DNA of 64,000 bases. Origin: Myoxocephalus aenaeus. Lineage: Eukaryota; Chordata; Actinopteri; Perciformes; Cottidae. The notes beneath the pieces are model-generated. The model saw only the letters and a program-made list of their open reading frames with translations. It had not been told where the DNA came from and did not search any database. The stretch lies in assembly GCA_038501785.1 (NCBI GenBank), contig JBAMJR010000188.1, positions 124,001 through 188,000 of the forward strand, in the 5' to 3' direction. The translations under genes and the position numbers were made by a program. Shown in pieces: positions 1 through 11,280 of the stretch. Positions within the stretch are counted from its first letter, which is position 1. Every line of letters begins with the position of its first letter.

Positions 1-1301
1 TGCTTTCGCCATCACTGAAAATAATATACTACAAATAACACACAGATCAGCTTAATCCGATTAATCGCAGAAAAATCATGCGATTAATCAGTAAAAAACA
101 TTTCAACTTTGCCCAGCCCTAGTTTTTTTATAATGTATTTTATCATTTTACTTTGAAGGCCTAATGACCCCACATCCGTTAGTAGTTGCTATTGTGTAAC
201 GTTACTCAACAGGCTGGGGAGCAGCGAGACGCTCTTCCAGACAGCATGGTGGCAGTGATGGAGGCAAAGCCATTCTTTAACAAAACAATTGTTGGACAAC
301 CTGCAGTTTTATGTGAATGTCTCATCAACGAGAAGACCTGGTCGTTCATTGCAGCTTTACATTTTTTCCAGATAAAGAAAGACTAAAGACCTTATTTGGG
401 CAAAGGAAGAGCCACCATCTCTCACAGTCTGGTCAGCTAAAAAACCTTACATAGAAAAAGTGAAGTAACAAACATCTTTGGAGGCCCAGGCACCTAGAAA
501 GCAGAACTCCCTTAGGGGAAGACAGCTAGGTCAAACCTGCTGTAGTTCCTGTGTGAAGGCTGGCAGGATGTCAAATATGCCTGCGTGGCTAGATATGCAC
601 GAGGCCCAGTGTTATCTCAGAGGAGAATTGCGAAATTAAGATAAGCAAATGAAGCAGGTGGTTTTTGGGAGATTCTGCTAGGTTAAAGTTTAATTTATTA
701 TGTATGTGTTTATTTCAATATGACATAGTGATGCTCAGGTTTGGGGATGAAAGGTGTTTATTAGATATATTTTATCCACCTTGCATAAGAGTATAATATA
801 TTTAGGTGATGCTCTTACCATATAATCAATGCTTGGCAAAATGTATTATGAATCAAGAAGAAGTGTAATCTCATGTCTGTATTAAATTCAAATGTACAAT
901 CAGGATGAGTCATTAATACTTTGTAACATCATGTGATTTTTTTATAAAAATATCAAACTGGGAACGTGGGCAAGACAGAGACACAAACTGATAAATATAC
1001 AGGATACACTTACATAACAGACACATATTTGGTGTAACTAATTAGAGAGAGAGATCACTGTGCCTCTGTGACCTCTGGCGCGTGTCTACAGGCTAGGAGA
1101 GGGATTCATAAGTATTAGATCCCCTTGCAAGAGTTTGTCATAAATTTATTATTTTTTATAGTTGATAACAGCTGATATCTTAAGATAAATAAGTTGGTCC
1201 CTCTCTCGAGAACCGAGCCGTGTGTGACGGTCTGTTCTTGTTGTGTTTGGTGACTTATTGTTCTATTTGTTTTGAGGTTTGGTAAAAGAGTCGAACTCCA
1301 T
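1..1301. other. Gene-free AT-rich flank
   Basis: I see no convincing exon here. Around 55-100 there is a repeated GATTAATCG-type motif of the kind often seen in fish dispersed repeats. The short reading frame at 186-386 has no recognisable domain and no splice context that I would trust. Confidence 0.5.
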
Positions 1302-1741
1302 TGTCACGGATTCCCCGTCATATTAAGTGTTTTTTCATCCTGTCTGTCAGTTCTAACCACTCTCCTGTCATTCCAGATCCTGCCACCCACGTCTGATTAC
1401 CCCTCATCACCGTCACCTGGCCCTCACACCCATCTCACCTGCAGCCCGTTCCCTCATTAGCTCACTATTTAGGTCCCCTCACTTGCATGTGTCCTCTGCC
1501 AGATTGTCTTGTCCTTTGTGCCAAACTCTCCAGCGTATCCCTGTACTTCTGTCTGCCTGTTCTGACCCCGTTTTTGCCTGTCTTTGCCTACCTTGGATTT
1601 TGCCTGCTCCTTATCGGATTTGTTCGCCTGTTTGATTGATCTCCTGGTTTTGACCCCTGCCTGAATATACTACTAAAGAACTTTGCCTGCCACCTGCCTC
1701 AGAGTTGTGCTTTTGAACTCGATTGTCTACTGTGCCTCACA
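1302..1741 (+). repeat. Probable 5' LTR of the Gypsy element
   Basis: The stretch starts TGTCAC and ends CTCACA, as expected for an LTR (TG...CA), and lies directly before the gag start at 1758. It is CT-rich with many CCTG/TGCC repeats, like the LTRs of fish Gypsy elements. No matching 3' LTR is seen after the pol end at 5785, so the borders are inferred from the terminal dinucleotides and the position, not from a pair of LTRs. Confidence 0.6.
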
Positions 1742-1757
1742 GTACAATCTGGCCAAC

Positions 1758-3342
1758 ATGAGTTCAGCCGACTCTGCTCAGGCCGCGACGGAACCTCTGA
1801 CTCCTGCCGACATGCTTCAGCGAGGCAGTGCAGGCTATGGGCGTGAGTCACGAGCGCGGCATGGAGTCGCTCCGTGATCATCTGCTGAGGAGACCCGCTG
1901 GAGAGCGGACTGCCGCCAGTGCTTCCAGCCCGCCTCCTCGCACCTCTCCCGTGTCAGAGGCACGTCTGCCTCCTCCGCAGCGTTGTTCTGGTGCTCCTGG
2001 TTCCTGTCGGCCATTCCTGACCCAGTGCTCTCTCGCCTTTGACCTCCAGCCGTCCGCCTTTCCCTCCGACAGGGCCCGAGTGGCGTACGTCATCTCGCTC
2101 CTCACGGGCAGAGCCAAGGAGTGGGGAACCGCTGAGTGGCAGCGACAGTCGCCGATCTGCTCTTCATTCCTGCTGTTCTCCAAGGAGCTGCGGAAGGTCT
2201 TCGATCACGCCACACCAGGGAGAGAGGCCGCTCGGGGCTTGATGGACCTGAAGCAGGGAGGAAGATCCGTGGCGGATTACTCCATTGACTTCCGCACCGT
2301 AGCAGCCGAGAGCGGCTGGAACGCTCCTCCGCTCCTGGATGCCTTCTACCACGGTCTGTCGGACCGCATCAAGGACGAGCTGGCGGCTCGCGATCTTCCG
2401 ACTGAGTTGGATGACCTGATCGCGCTCTCTATCCGTATCGACGGTCGTCTGCGGGAACGACAGAGGGAGAGGCGGTTTTCGGTCCCTCCACAGGCACCGT
2501 TTCACCGATCGGCCGAGTCGGGAACGTTCCCTTCGGAGCAGGCTTTTGACGGTCCTGCCGAGGCCCCTGAGCCCATGCAGCTTGGGCGGGCCCGACTCTC
2601 CACCGAGGAACGACAGCGCCGCCTGCAGGAGAATCGATGCCTGTACTGCGGTCAGAGCGGTCATTTCGTAACCTCCTGTCCCGTAAAAGAGGGCTCACCA
2701 GTCAAACAGAGGGCGCTGGTGAGCCGAGGTGTGAACTTTGAAATGCCCTCTCGGCCTCTGATGACAGTTCAGCTATGTTGCTCAGGGAGGAACCACCCGG
2801 TTTCAGTGCTCATAGACTCTGGTGCAGATGCTAACCTCATGGACATGGTTCTGGCTTCCCAGCTGGGGATCGGGCAGGTGGTCCTGGACGAACCCATCCA
2901 CGCTACCGCCTTAGACGGTCGCCTCCTCTGCAGGGTTACTCATCGATCCGCTCCCCTGCCGATGACCATGTCAGGTAATCACACTGAAACACTCACTTTC
3001 CATCTCATCAGTTCACCACAGCAACCGGTCATTTTAGGCTATCCATGGCTCACGAGACACAACCCACACATTGACTGGTCTACAGGTACCATTCTACAAT
3101 GGAGTGCTCATTGCCATGCGGTGTGTCTAAAACCTGCGCTATCGTCTGTGTCAAGCTCGCCTGTCTCTGCTGAGTCCCCAGATCTCACCGGTGTTCCCAG
3201 GGAATATCATGACCTAAGGGAGGTTTTCAGCAAGGCTCGGGCCACCTCTTTACCACCCCATCGTCCGTACGACTGTGCAATCGACCTTCTCCCGGGTACG
3301 ACTCCGCCCACAGGTAGACTTTTTTTCCCTATCGGCTCCTGA
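1758..3342 (+). pseudogene. Gypsy Gag and aspartic protease, frameshifted
   Basis: Gag starts at the ATG at 1758 and changes frame near 1828. The main frame (1828-3342) shows a capsid-type region rich in W, L and R with GRAKEWGTAEW and FDHATPGREAARGL, then a single CCHC zinc knuckle (CLYCGQSGHFVTSC, about 2638-2680) typical of nucleocapsid, then the protease active site LIDSGADANLMD (about 2811-2846). The usual Ty3/Gypsy order is therefore intact. The frame ends at 3342 while the next frame, already open from 3275, takes up the pol reading; this looks like a small indel in the protease-RT linker and not programmed frameshifting, although I cannot exclude the latter. Confidence 0.9.
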
Positions 3343-4495
3343 GATTAAGGCCATGGAGAAATATATTAATGACTCTTTAGCCGCTGGCCTGATTAGGCCG
3401 TCTTCATCTCCTGCTGGAGCTGGCTTTTTCTTTGTCAACAAGAAGGACAAGTCCCTGCGCCCCTGCATAGATTACAGAGGACTTAACAACATTACTGTAA
3501 AGAACAGGTACCCTCTCCCACTCGTTTCCTCTGCTTTCGAGTTGCTCCAGGGGGCAACCGTCTTTTCCAAACTCGATCTCCACAATGCGTACCACTTGGT
3601 GAGAATCCGCAAGGGGGACGAGTGGAAGACCGCATTTAATACCCCTAGTGGGCATTATGAATACTTGGTCATGCCATTTGGACTCACCAATGCCCCCGCG
3701 GTTTTCCAGGGGATGGTTAATGATGTTCTCCGAGACCTGCTTAATATTTCTGTGTTTGTGTATCTAGATGATATCCTCATCTTCTCAAAGTCACCACAGG
3801 AGCATGTGGTACATGTACGGCAAGTCCTCCAAAGACTCCTGGAGAACCACCTGTTCGCGAAAGCCGAGAAGTGTGAGTTCCACACCTCTGAGGTGTCATT
3901 TCTAGGATTTGTAATCAAAGCAGGTAGCATCCAGATGGATCCAGCTAAGACCAGCGCAGTGGAGAACTGGCCTACGCCTGCTACGCGTAAGGAACTGCAG
4001 CGCTTCCTAGGCTTCGCCAACTTCTATCGGCGGTTTATCCGAAACTACAGTTCCGTGGCTGCCCCACTCACTGCTCTCACCTCCCAGCGTGTGCCCTTCA
4101 GGTGGACCTCCGCGGCGGCAGAGGCCTTTGGTGAGTTAAAGACACGTTTCTCGTCTGCTCCCATCCTAATATTCCCAGATCTGACCCGCCAGTTCATTAT
4201 GGAGGTGGACGCCTCGGACACTGGGGTTGGGGCTGTTCTCTCGCAGCGGGCTGCCGGGGATCAGAAGGTTCATCCATGTGCCTTCTTCTCCCGGAAACTG
4301 TCGCCCGCAGAGAGGAACTACGACATTGGGAATCGGGAATTGCTGGCAGTGAAACTAGCGCTGGAGGAATGGAGACACTGGCTGGAGGGAGCGCAGCAGC
4401 CGTTTGTAGTCTGGACAGACCACAAGAATCTGGAATATATCCGCTCGGCGAAGCGGCCGAACTCCCGTCAAGCTAGGTGGGCTCTGTTTTTTTAA
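3275..4495 (+). pseudogene. Gypsy reverse transcriptase and RNase H
   Basis: The reverse transcriptase shows all the usual blocks: LRPCIDYRGLNNITVKNRYPLP, the first catalytic aspartate in FSKLDLHNAYHLVRI, MPFGLTNAPAVFQ, and YLDDILIFS with the two catalytic aspartates (about 3760-3790). The connection region LGFANFYRRFI follows. RNase H begins with the aspartate in MEVDASDTGVGAVLSQ (about 4200-4250) and includes RELLAVKLALEEWRHWLEG and WTDHKNLEYI. The frame ends at a T-rich run near 4490, after which the RNase H tail (PGSKNIKPDALSRQ) continues in another frame, so one frameshift separates it from integrase. Confidence 0.93.
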
Positions 4496-5785
4496 CCGTT
4501 TTGAGTTTGCACTCTCATACAGACCCGGCTCCAAGAACATAAAGCCCGATGCCCTGTCTCGTCAATTCCAGCCTGAAGGCTCCTCGGTTCACCCTCAAGG
4601 CATCCTCCCCTTGGAGTGTGTTATTGGTGCAGTGTCCTGGCAGGTGGAGGACAAGGTAAAGCACTCCCATGCGGAACACCCAGCTCCCAGTGCTTGTCCC
4701 GATAACCGCTTGTTCGTCCCAGACAGTCTCCGTTCCCAGGTCCTCCAGTGGGGTCATTCCTCCCGTCTGGCGTGCCATCCGGGAGTCAGACGCACCCTGG
4801 CACTACTCAAGCAGCGCTTCTGGTGGTCTTCCATGGCGGACGACACCAAGGGATTCGTAAGTGCTTGCCAAGTCTGCGCTCAGCACAAGAGCCCCCGCAA
4901 AGCTCCCTCTGGTCTCCTGCATCCTCTGCCAATTCCTCATCGCCCCTGGTCCCACATCGCGTTGGATTTCGTAACCGGCCTATCCACCTCCGACGGTAAC
5001 ACAGTAATTCTCACGGTCATTGATAGATTTTCCAAGTCTGCTCTGCTCATTCCACTTACCAAATTGCCTACCGCCAAAGAGACTGCCCAGATTATGTTAC
5101 AGGAGGTGTTCCGCCTGCACGGTCTGCCCACGGATGTGGTCTCCGACCGGGGTCCACAGTTCACCTCGCACTTTTGGACGGAGTTTTGCAGGCTACTGGG
5201 GGCCACGGTCAGCCTGTCATCAGGATTCCACCCCCAATCGAATAGACAGGCGGAGCGTATGAACCAGGAGATGGAGACCGCGTTACGATGCCTCTCCTCC
5301 CGTAACCCGCAATCCTGGTCCACACAACTCCTATGGGTTGAGTATGCCCACAACACCCTTCCCAGTTCAGCCACTGGGCTCTCCCCCTTCCAGTGTGCCC
5401 GTGGATACCAGCCCCACTCTTCCCGGAGCAGGAACAGGAATCCAGTGTACCTTCCGTCCAGGCCTTTGTCCAGCGATGCCGACGCACTTGGAGGCAGGCC
5501 CGATCCACACTATTGCGCACCTCCGAGCGCTACCAATGGTCAGCCAACAAACGTTGTCTCCCCGCGCCTCAGTACGCTCCGGGACAACGGGTCTGGCTGT
5601 CGACTCGGGATCTTCCCCTCCGGGTAGAGTCCAAGAAGTTGGCTGCCCGTTATGTGGGCCCGTTCCCTGTTTCACGGGTCATTAACCCTGCAGCCATCCG
5701 GCTGCGTCTGCCACCAGCCATGAGAGTCCATCCCACCTTCCACGTCTCCAGGGTTAAACCTGTCCGGGAAAGCCCGCTTGAGTAA
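4496..5785 (+). pseudogene. Gypsy integrase with a frameshift, no chromodomain
   Basis: The end of RNase H is followed by an HHCC zinc-binding region (His in WGHSSRLACHPG, then CQVC at about 4868-4880) and the DDE core: D in ALDFVTG, D in VSDRGPQF and E in the RMNQEMET helix. A frame change near 5400 leads to the C-terminal part (5393-5785), which has the GQRVWLSTRDLPLR and KLAARYVGPFPV motifs of the GPY/F module and ends VSRVKPVRESPLE. In chromoviruses a chromodomain would follow about 40 residues later; here a stop codon comes first and the DNA downstream is unrelated. Confidence 0.9.
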
Positions 5786-5957
5786 CACTTCTCAGTGTAG
5801 TGTAAAATATTAACTCTTACCAGAGTTGAATTGACTGAAGTTTTAACACTATGTTCAGTGTAACTTTAACACTCTGAAGATATGGACCATATGCTCACTG
5901 GCTTAGTGTTAAAATTGACTATTTAAGTGTTGCATTAGCACTGTCAATTGTACTGTG

Positions 5958-8478
5958 AACGCACACAGTAACAAGATATCAGTATTACTGAAAATACACT
6001 CTACAAACCAAAAAAGGAAAATCTCCAATAGTTCATTTACAACGCACTTTGATCAGGGGTGACAAAGTTCCTTTCTATGTATTGTTTATCTGACATTCAA
6101 CCAGATGTATGCTATTTGTTGTTTGCTTTCACTCTTAATCTTAATCAGTGAGCGCAATAAACATGAACAACACTTGCGGTTTATTTATATTCTCATTTAT
6201 TATAATTTTACTTACACTGTATGAAAAGTAAACTTAGTAAGGCAAATAAAAAAGAATATTTGAGAAATCAGAGTTTAACAATTACCAGATACTTTAACCC
6301 ATTTTTTTAACCTCAAGTCATAATTAAAAGTGTTCATAGAAATATGAAAAGGAAAGGGTGTGCTTGTGCCCATGAGATGACAAATGTAACAATAACTACA
6401 CTTGTGTGTTGATTCTGGACAGGTACAATTAAAGTGTGTGGCTATGCAGAGACGTTGTAAAAATTGACTTTCTCTTTAATAAAACCTCTGATATTTTCAG
6501 TGACATTAGTAACACCAATGTGTCTTTCCTCACTGGAGGCTGAAACAGTGGCACGTTGCAGGCTAAGTATTTAAACTTATATTTCGTAATTTTCATCATA
6601 TTATGTTTGAAGTGTCAAGCTTATCATGTCCACTCTGTCATAGTGAAATATCAATTCATATAAAAACCTGTATAAAATGTATTGTTGAGAAAGAGACTAA
6701 ATATCTTTGTCCATGACAAAATGATTGATATGGGTATGTGAATGTGTTTTGGACCATATTCACCATTGATAGAAAAATTCCCACGACACCTTGAGGTAAA
6801 ATCATTGATCAGGAACACAACAGAATCACAACATGATATGTCAATTGCGTATCCTGGACTGCTCAATGAATGAGCAGAGAGTTACCTCTTAAATACATTA
6901 ATGACACAATCACAGAAGCTCTCATGACGTCTTCAGATTACCTTGCATGGTCACATGATAACAAGGAACACCACGTTCTTCAAACAGGGACATGTAGGCA
7001 TCCCCAGTCTCAAGACTCTTTCAGAAGGTCATACGTATGTTTAAACAGGAGAGTAGGTCAAATGTGAAGCCACAAGCCTTTACACAGTCTATGATTAATA
7101 ATATAACTGTGAAACAGTCGTTGATTAAGAGTAAATACATTTTTCTTCTAACAACCATATTCTTAATTTGTGATTAGTAGATGGGATTTATATAGTGCTT
7201 TCATAGTTGTTTTTTCATGTCCGTAGTGAGCCACTGTTGAATGGACGTGTTCCCGGCTCATTGGCGGATGTTGTAGATATCAGAAAGGTTTAAGGTGTGC
7301 CATGTCTTGGTTGATACAACAGGGTAAATGTGAGCTATTTCAAAGCCGTTAAAGTCCGTGGATAAACAAATGGAGTAAGCGCCCATGTTGTCGATGAGAA
7401 GCCAGTCCCCCACATTCAGCTCAGGGATCCAGCAGCTGTCGGTTACTTTGTCAATGCTGTCACAGGTTGGACCCCAGAGAACAGACCGGAATCTCTGCTC
7501 GCTGCTCTCAACAACCTGTGAACAACACAAACATTGAAATATGAAATCCACGTCACTGGTTATCTGTTCCTTTAAATCTCATGTCTGACACCTCGTTTTG
7601 CAGTTTTCTCAGGTCAGGTTGGTGAGTGACAGCCTTCAGAATGTTATTCGACCAAAGATTGTATTTAAGAAGTGGAACAATTTCACACCTCAAGATTTAT
7701 GTCCAACGCCAGTGCTCAGTGCTAATGCATGGAATGAAATAGTGTCCTCTTTAGGTGGACAATAAGCATGTGGAGGTCACAGTCTGACTGCGTTATGTCA
7801 CCGACCTACAATTAACATTCGTCTTTCTATCAACCAAAACCACGATCTTTCCCTCGCCATTACAAAGTGTGTTCCTTGCCTAACGCAATCCTTAACCACA
7901 GATTATTTTCACCACAATCTTCAGTTTTTACTCTTCGGTAGTCACCATGCTCAGATACTGTGGAACGCAAGGATTTTTTAATCATTGGCATTGGACATAA
8001 ACATCCTAATCTACTGTTTTTAAAAATATTGATGTTTTTATTTCATGATGGGGTTGATAGTTACCCTGGTAAGGTATGGTTCAATATTGGTGTGAGCAGC
8101 ATCATTGATAAGGCAACTCAGGGAACCATACACTCCATCATTAAGGTAGTACATCATTATTCTGTCAGGGCTGCTGTCCTCACCATCTGAAAAAAAATAC
8201 ACGCAAAGTAATCAAAGGTATTAAAATGGGAAATAATAGGAAAATTACAATACAAAATGGTGCTTTCTAATTGGTCCCTCCACCACATGCAACCAGGTAT
8301 CTGTGGGTCTGCATAAAAGTAGTCTTCATAAACCTGCAAGTCATTGTGCTCACTCAAAGGCTCAGCATGGATGTTTCCTGAAGATGCTTCTTGTTGTAGT
8401 GGTGCATTGCCATTTGGAGCCTTCAGACTCATCTGGTAGTTGTCACCTACACATTACATTTTGTTTTGTTAAATCAAG
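5958..8478 (-). repeat. Inverted segmental copy of the ODC 3' half
   Basis: Read on the minus strand this matches plus-strand 36937-39288: exons 8-10 of ODC, introns and about 1.1 kb of 3' flank. Homology stops abruptly at CGCACACAGTAAC (5958) on one side and at AAATCAAG (about 8478) on the other. Within it, this copy has about 390 bp extra (roughly 6762-7150) that is absent from the plus-strand locus, while that locus has about 230 bp extra at 38361-38590. The copies are highly similar even in non-coding DNA, so the duplication is fairly recent. Confidence 0.9.
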
Positions 8479-9485
8479 TGTAGCGTGAACGGTGGTCTTG
8501 CCAAGGGAAGAGGAGGGGAAGGGGGGGTTAGGAAAGGCAAGACCTCGCACCTAACTCGGTGGCACTCCGTCGGCTAATTATCCTAGTGATCCCGGAGGAA
8601 ATAATAATCCTCATCCGATATTGGTATAACGCCTTCGGTCTTTTATCTCGCCCCGTGCTAAATCGTTAGGTTTTTGTGTTATTTTCAAAATAAGTTATAG
8701 GTTTTGTCGAGGGTGTTTTACAGCTTGCGCTCGAGGTCCCCTGCGGTGGGCTGTAACTCCTCTCAACCCTTATCAAGTGAGTACGTATATCGTCTATACC
8801 TTCTCTCTACCTATTTTGACACCATCTCATCATTATGACAAACACTGCAAAAGTCTTCACCCAAAGATACTTACCTTAAGTTTCTTTGGTAGATTCAGTC
8901 GTCACTTCTGTATCTCACGGTGGATGGACAGGGAAAGAGGGTTTAAATTGTTTTAAAGAACCAGAATCCTTGTTTTGGTTTCAGTCCAATAAGGCCGAGT
9001 TTTATTTAAAGATTACCTTACATACAAAAAATTCAATTCAATCAAACAGTTTAAAATTTACAAGTAACTAAGAGAAAGGGTTAAGTTTTTAGAGCTGGTG
9101 AATAAACACCTCTTCTCTCTTCTATCCTCCTGCACAGAATTGCCAGGCACCCCCTCTCCTGATAGTAGAAGTTTCTTCCAGACTCTAAAGCTGGAGACCT
9201 GTCCCAACCCTTAAGAGCTGGGACAGGTCCAATCTGATTTTTCTCCTTAACTAGTAAAGATGCATATTAAGTCCAGTTTTCTCAGAATCTGGTGAAATCC
9301 CTTTTAAGCCTGAGATCTGGTGAAAACCACCTCTTCTATCTTCTCTCCTCCTGCACAGAATAGCCAGGCACCCCCAAAAAACATGCATTCCTACCCCCTC
9401 TTTTAAACACCAGAGTACATAAGTCATGCTGTCACCAGAGTTGGACAGAGGAGGTTTTACTACCTTATTTGGTGATACTACCAAC
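8479..9485. other. Gene-free insert with an imperfect direct repeat
   Basis: This DNA replaces the middle of the inverted ODC copy. No protein domain was recognised. A stretch of about 65 bp containing CTGGTGAAAACCACCTCTTC, a CT-rich run and CAGAATAGCCAGGCACCCCC occurs at about 9297-9376 and, slightly changed, at about 9091-9156. The segment 8490-8660 is GC-richer and may be a piece of an LTR, but I cannot assign it. Confidence 0.5.
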
Positions 9486-10741
9486 CAGTGTTCCCTCTAA
9501 ACTGCGCGCGTGCGCGGCCGCGCAGGCCAGTCGAAGTGGCCGCGCAATAGATTTTTCAGACCGCGCAAACGTTTTTTTTTTCAGGGGTTAAAAATCTTTT
9601 TTGCACAAGTGTTTCTGAGATAGGAGTGAGCCATCTCCACAATAGAAGATCTTTGATGTGACGTGTCGAGTCTTCTTGGCCAATCAGCGTCCCGTTTCTC
9701 GAAATGCGCGCTCTGTACATCCGCTAGCGCTCTGTACCTCTGCTAGCGCTCTGCCTCCGTAGGCACCCCCCACCCCCGCTGTCCTCCTCCGGGCGCCAGG
9801 AGTGAAGCTCGCCTAGAGCGCCACATGAGCTAGGGCCGGCGCTGTTTAGGCTACTCTTGGTGGGCCCTGCTCCAGCAGTTATAGATACCATGGTGAAAAG
9901 AAAGGCAGAGCAGGTGCCCCAGAAAAAGGTCTGCCTAACGCTTAAACATGAGTGGCTAGATGAAATAGTCCAAACTGACACAGGTAGGATGAAACTTTCA
10001 GACATATTTAAATATGAAGAAAGCAAATTCTGCTCGGAGGCAAAAGCGAAAGGAGAGTTCGCTCGTGGGAAAACGTGTTTCTCTTTTGGTTAACCTGTTT
10101 TTCAGATGCTGTTCTTCAGAGACATGTGTCTTCCATAGGCCTGCAGACAAGATGAGCCACATAGCCAGATAGGCCTATCTCCCTCAATGACATTCAAATT
10201 ACATGTTTTGTAGCCTAGTTTGTTGCAAACCACTCCAGTTATTAAATTGTTTATATAGGCTACCTTTAGGAAAAATGACACCATGTCAATTTAATAGGCC
10301 TATAATTATTGTTAAGCACTGCATTAGCATTTTTCTTTCAATGAAGTTCCACTTAAATGTTGTATCTGCTGAGAAATGACTAAACACCTTTGATACTTTT
10401 ATTTTTTATATATATCATTATCAGTCATAACCAGTGAACCATTCATAACCTCCCCTTATTGAAGTTCAACAAAGATCCTTTAAGTTCAACTAAACTGACT
10501 TGGTAAAACACCATCATTAAAATGTTCCCAAAGTCCAGCCATTATAAAGGATATTGAATAAATATCAACCTTGTATACATATTGATGCATTTGCTGTCAT
10601 CTCTTTGAATCCCCTATGGCTAACGCAGGCTTGTGGTCATTTTCGGCAGGTCGCGTGGTTGCGAATTGCTCACAGTGCTGAAATGTGCGCTCAGAAATAA
10701 AAGAAATTGCTCAGTGCCGGAAAAAATTAGAGGGAACATTG
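9486..10741 (+). mobile_element. hAT DNA transposon remnant
   Basis: The left end reads CAGTGTTCCCTCTAAACTGC and the right end, reverse complemented, CAATGTTCCCTCTAATTTTT: terminal inverted repeats starting CA(G/A)TG, as in hAT elements. The 8 bases outside each end differ (ctaccaac and atcacaat), so there is no target-site duplication. The right end abuts ODC 5' sequence directly, the left end abuts unrelated DNA. The element therefore marks, or was involved in, the deletion that removed ODC exons 2-7. Confidence 0.8.
9857..10093 (+). pseudogene. hAT transposase N-terminal fragment
   Basis: A 78-residue frame inside the hAT element starts MVGPAPAVIDTMVKRK and contains HEWLDEIVQTDTGRMKLSDIF, which resembles the N-terminal, zinc-finger-like region of hAT transposases. 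It stops after GKTCFSFG with no catalytic core, so only a 5' exon is left. The family assignment rests on its position between hAT ends and on recalled similarity; moderate certainty. Confidence 0.5.
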
Positions 10742-10903
10742 ATCACAATAGAAATCAGCTTTTTCTTTGTTATAGCTGTTTGTCTACATTGTGTCATGCT
10801 GATACAGGAGTCAAAAGCCATGACTGTAGGCACATATTCATATTAACATCACAGATCACGGTAAACATCTTACCATGGCCCATATGCGCCTCCATATCTT
10901 GCA
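10742..10903 (-). repeat. Inverted copy of ODC exon 1 and intron 1 start
   Basis: On the minus strand this matches 35082-35232, including the ATG, the 22-bp coding exon, its GTAAGA donor and about 120 bp of intron 1. Homology ends exactly at the hAT terminus (10741/10742). One coding change turns codon 5 from CTG to ATG. Confidence 0.85.
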
Positions 10904-11045
10904 ACCCTGAAGACATCAAATTAGAGTTAGTGTTATCACAGAAAATTATATGAGACAAACCCATTCATACACTGATGGTGGGGGCTGCCATGCAAGGTGC
11001 AACCAGCCCACCAGGACCTTCATACACATTCATTAGAAGAAAGAA

Positions 11046-11280
11046 ATCATTTTTATTTGTCATAGTACATACATGAAATGTATTCTCTGCATTTAGCCCA
11101 TCCTTGGTATCTTGGGGAGCAGTGGGCTGCCCTGAGTGGTGCCCGGGGAGCAAATTGGGGTTCAGGTGTCTTGCTCAGGGACACTTTGACATGTGGGCTA
11201 TGGGGGGGGGGACTGGGGATCGAGCCGGCTACCTTGTGGTTGCGGGACGACCACTCATACCCCTGAGCTACAGCCGCCCT
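11046..11280 (-). repeat. tRNA-derived SINE
   Basis: On the minus strand it begins GGGCGGCTGTAGCTCAGGGG, a tRNA-like head with A box (TAGCTCAGGGG) and B box (about 11215-11232, GGCTCGATCCC), followed by a unique body (TGTCCCTGAGCAAGACACC...) and a tail containing TGCATTTAACCCATCC-like sequence and ATAAAAATG. The same family recurs at 32413-32642 (plus) and 33265-33494 (minus), with body-only relics at 32126-32226, 32885-32985 and 48862-48960. Confidence 0.75.

Larger units (their letters stand above)
1302..5785 (+). mobile_element. Ty3/Gypsy LTR retrotransposon, 3'-truncated and frameshifted
   Basis: A Metaviridae-type element in the order LTR, Gag, protease, reverse transcriptase, RNase H, integrase. 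The reading frame changes near 1800, 3300, 4490 and 5400, so it cannot make a continuous polyprotein now. The coding part stops just after the conserved integrase C-terminal motif HPTFHVSRVKPV, where chromodomain-bearing relatives would continue, and no chromodomain or 3' LTR follows. The high GC content of the coding part contrasts with the AT-rich flanks. The preserved motifs suggest a fairly young but dead copy. Confidence 0.93.
7258..10895 (-). pseudogene. Inverted, internally deleted ornithine decarboxylase copy (exons 1, 8, 9, 10)
   Basis: Four ODC exons are recognisable with the same lengths and splice sites as in the intact gene at 35093-38172: exon 1 at 10874-10895 (ATG start, 22 bp, donor GTAAGA), exon 8 at 8354-8446 (93 bp), exon 9 at 8065-8186 (122 bp) and exon 10 at 7258-7515 (258 bp with stop). 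Exon 10 differs from the intact gene at only a few residues (for example FEIAH for FERAP, SDIY for SDTY) and keeps WGPTCD. Exons 2-7, which supply the PLP lysine, HVGSGC and EPGRYY motifs, are missing; 8479-10741 in their place holds unrelated DNA and a hAT element. Splicing exon 1 to exon 8 would not give an enzyme. Called a pseudogene on that basis; whether it is transcribed is unknown. Confidence 0.87.

Noticed and set aside
11215..11280. tRNA genes at 11.2, 32.4, 33.5 and 52.6 kb
   Set aside because: A and B boxes are present but the acceptor stems do not pair and SINE bodies follow (or the fold is poor at 52.6 kb).
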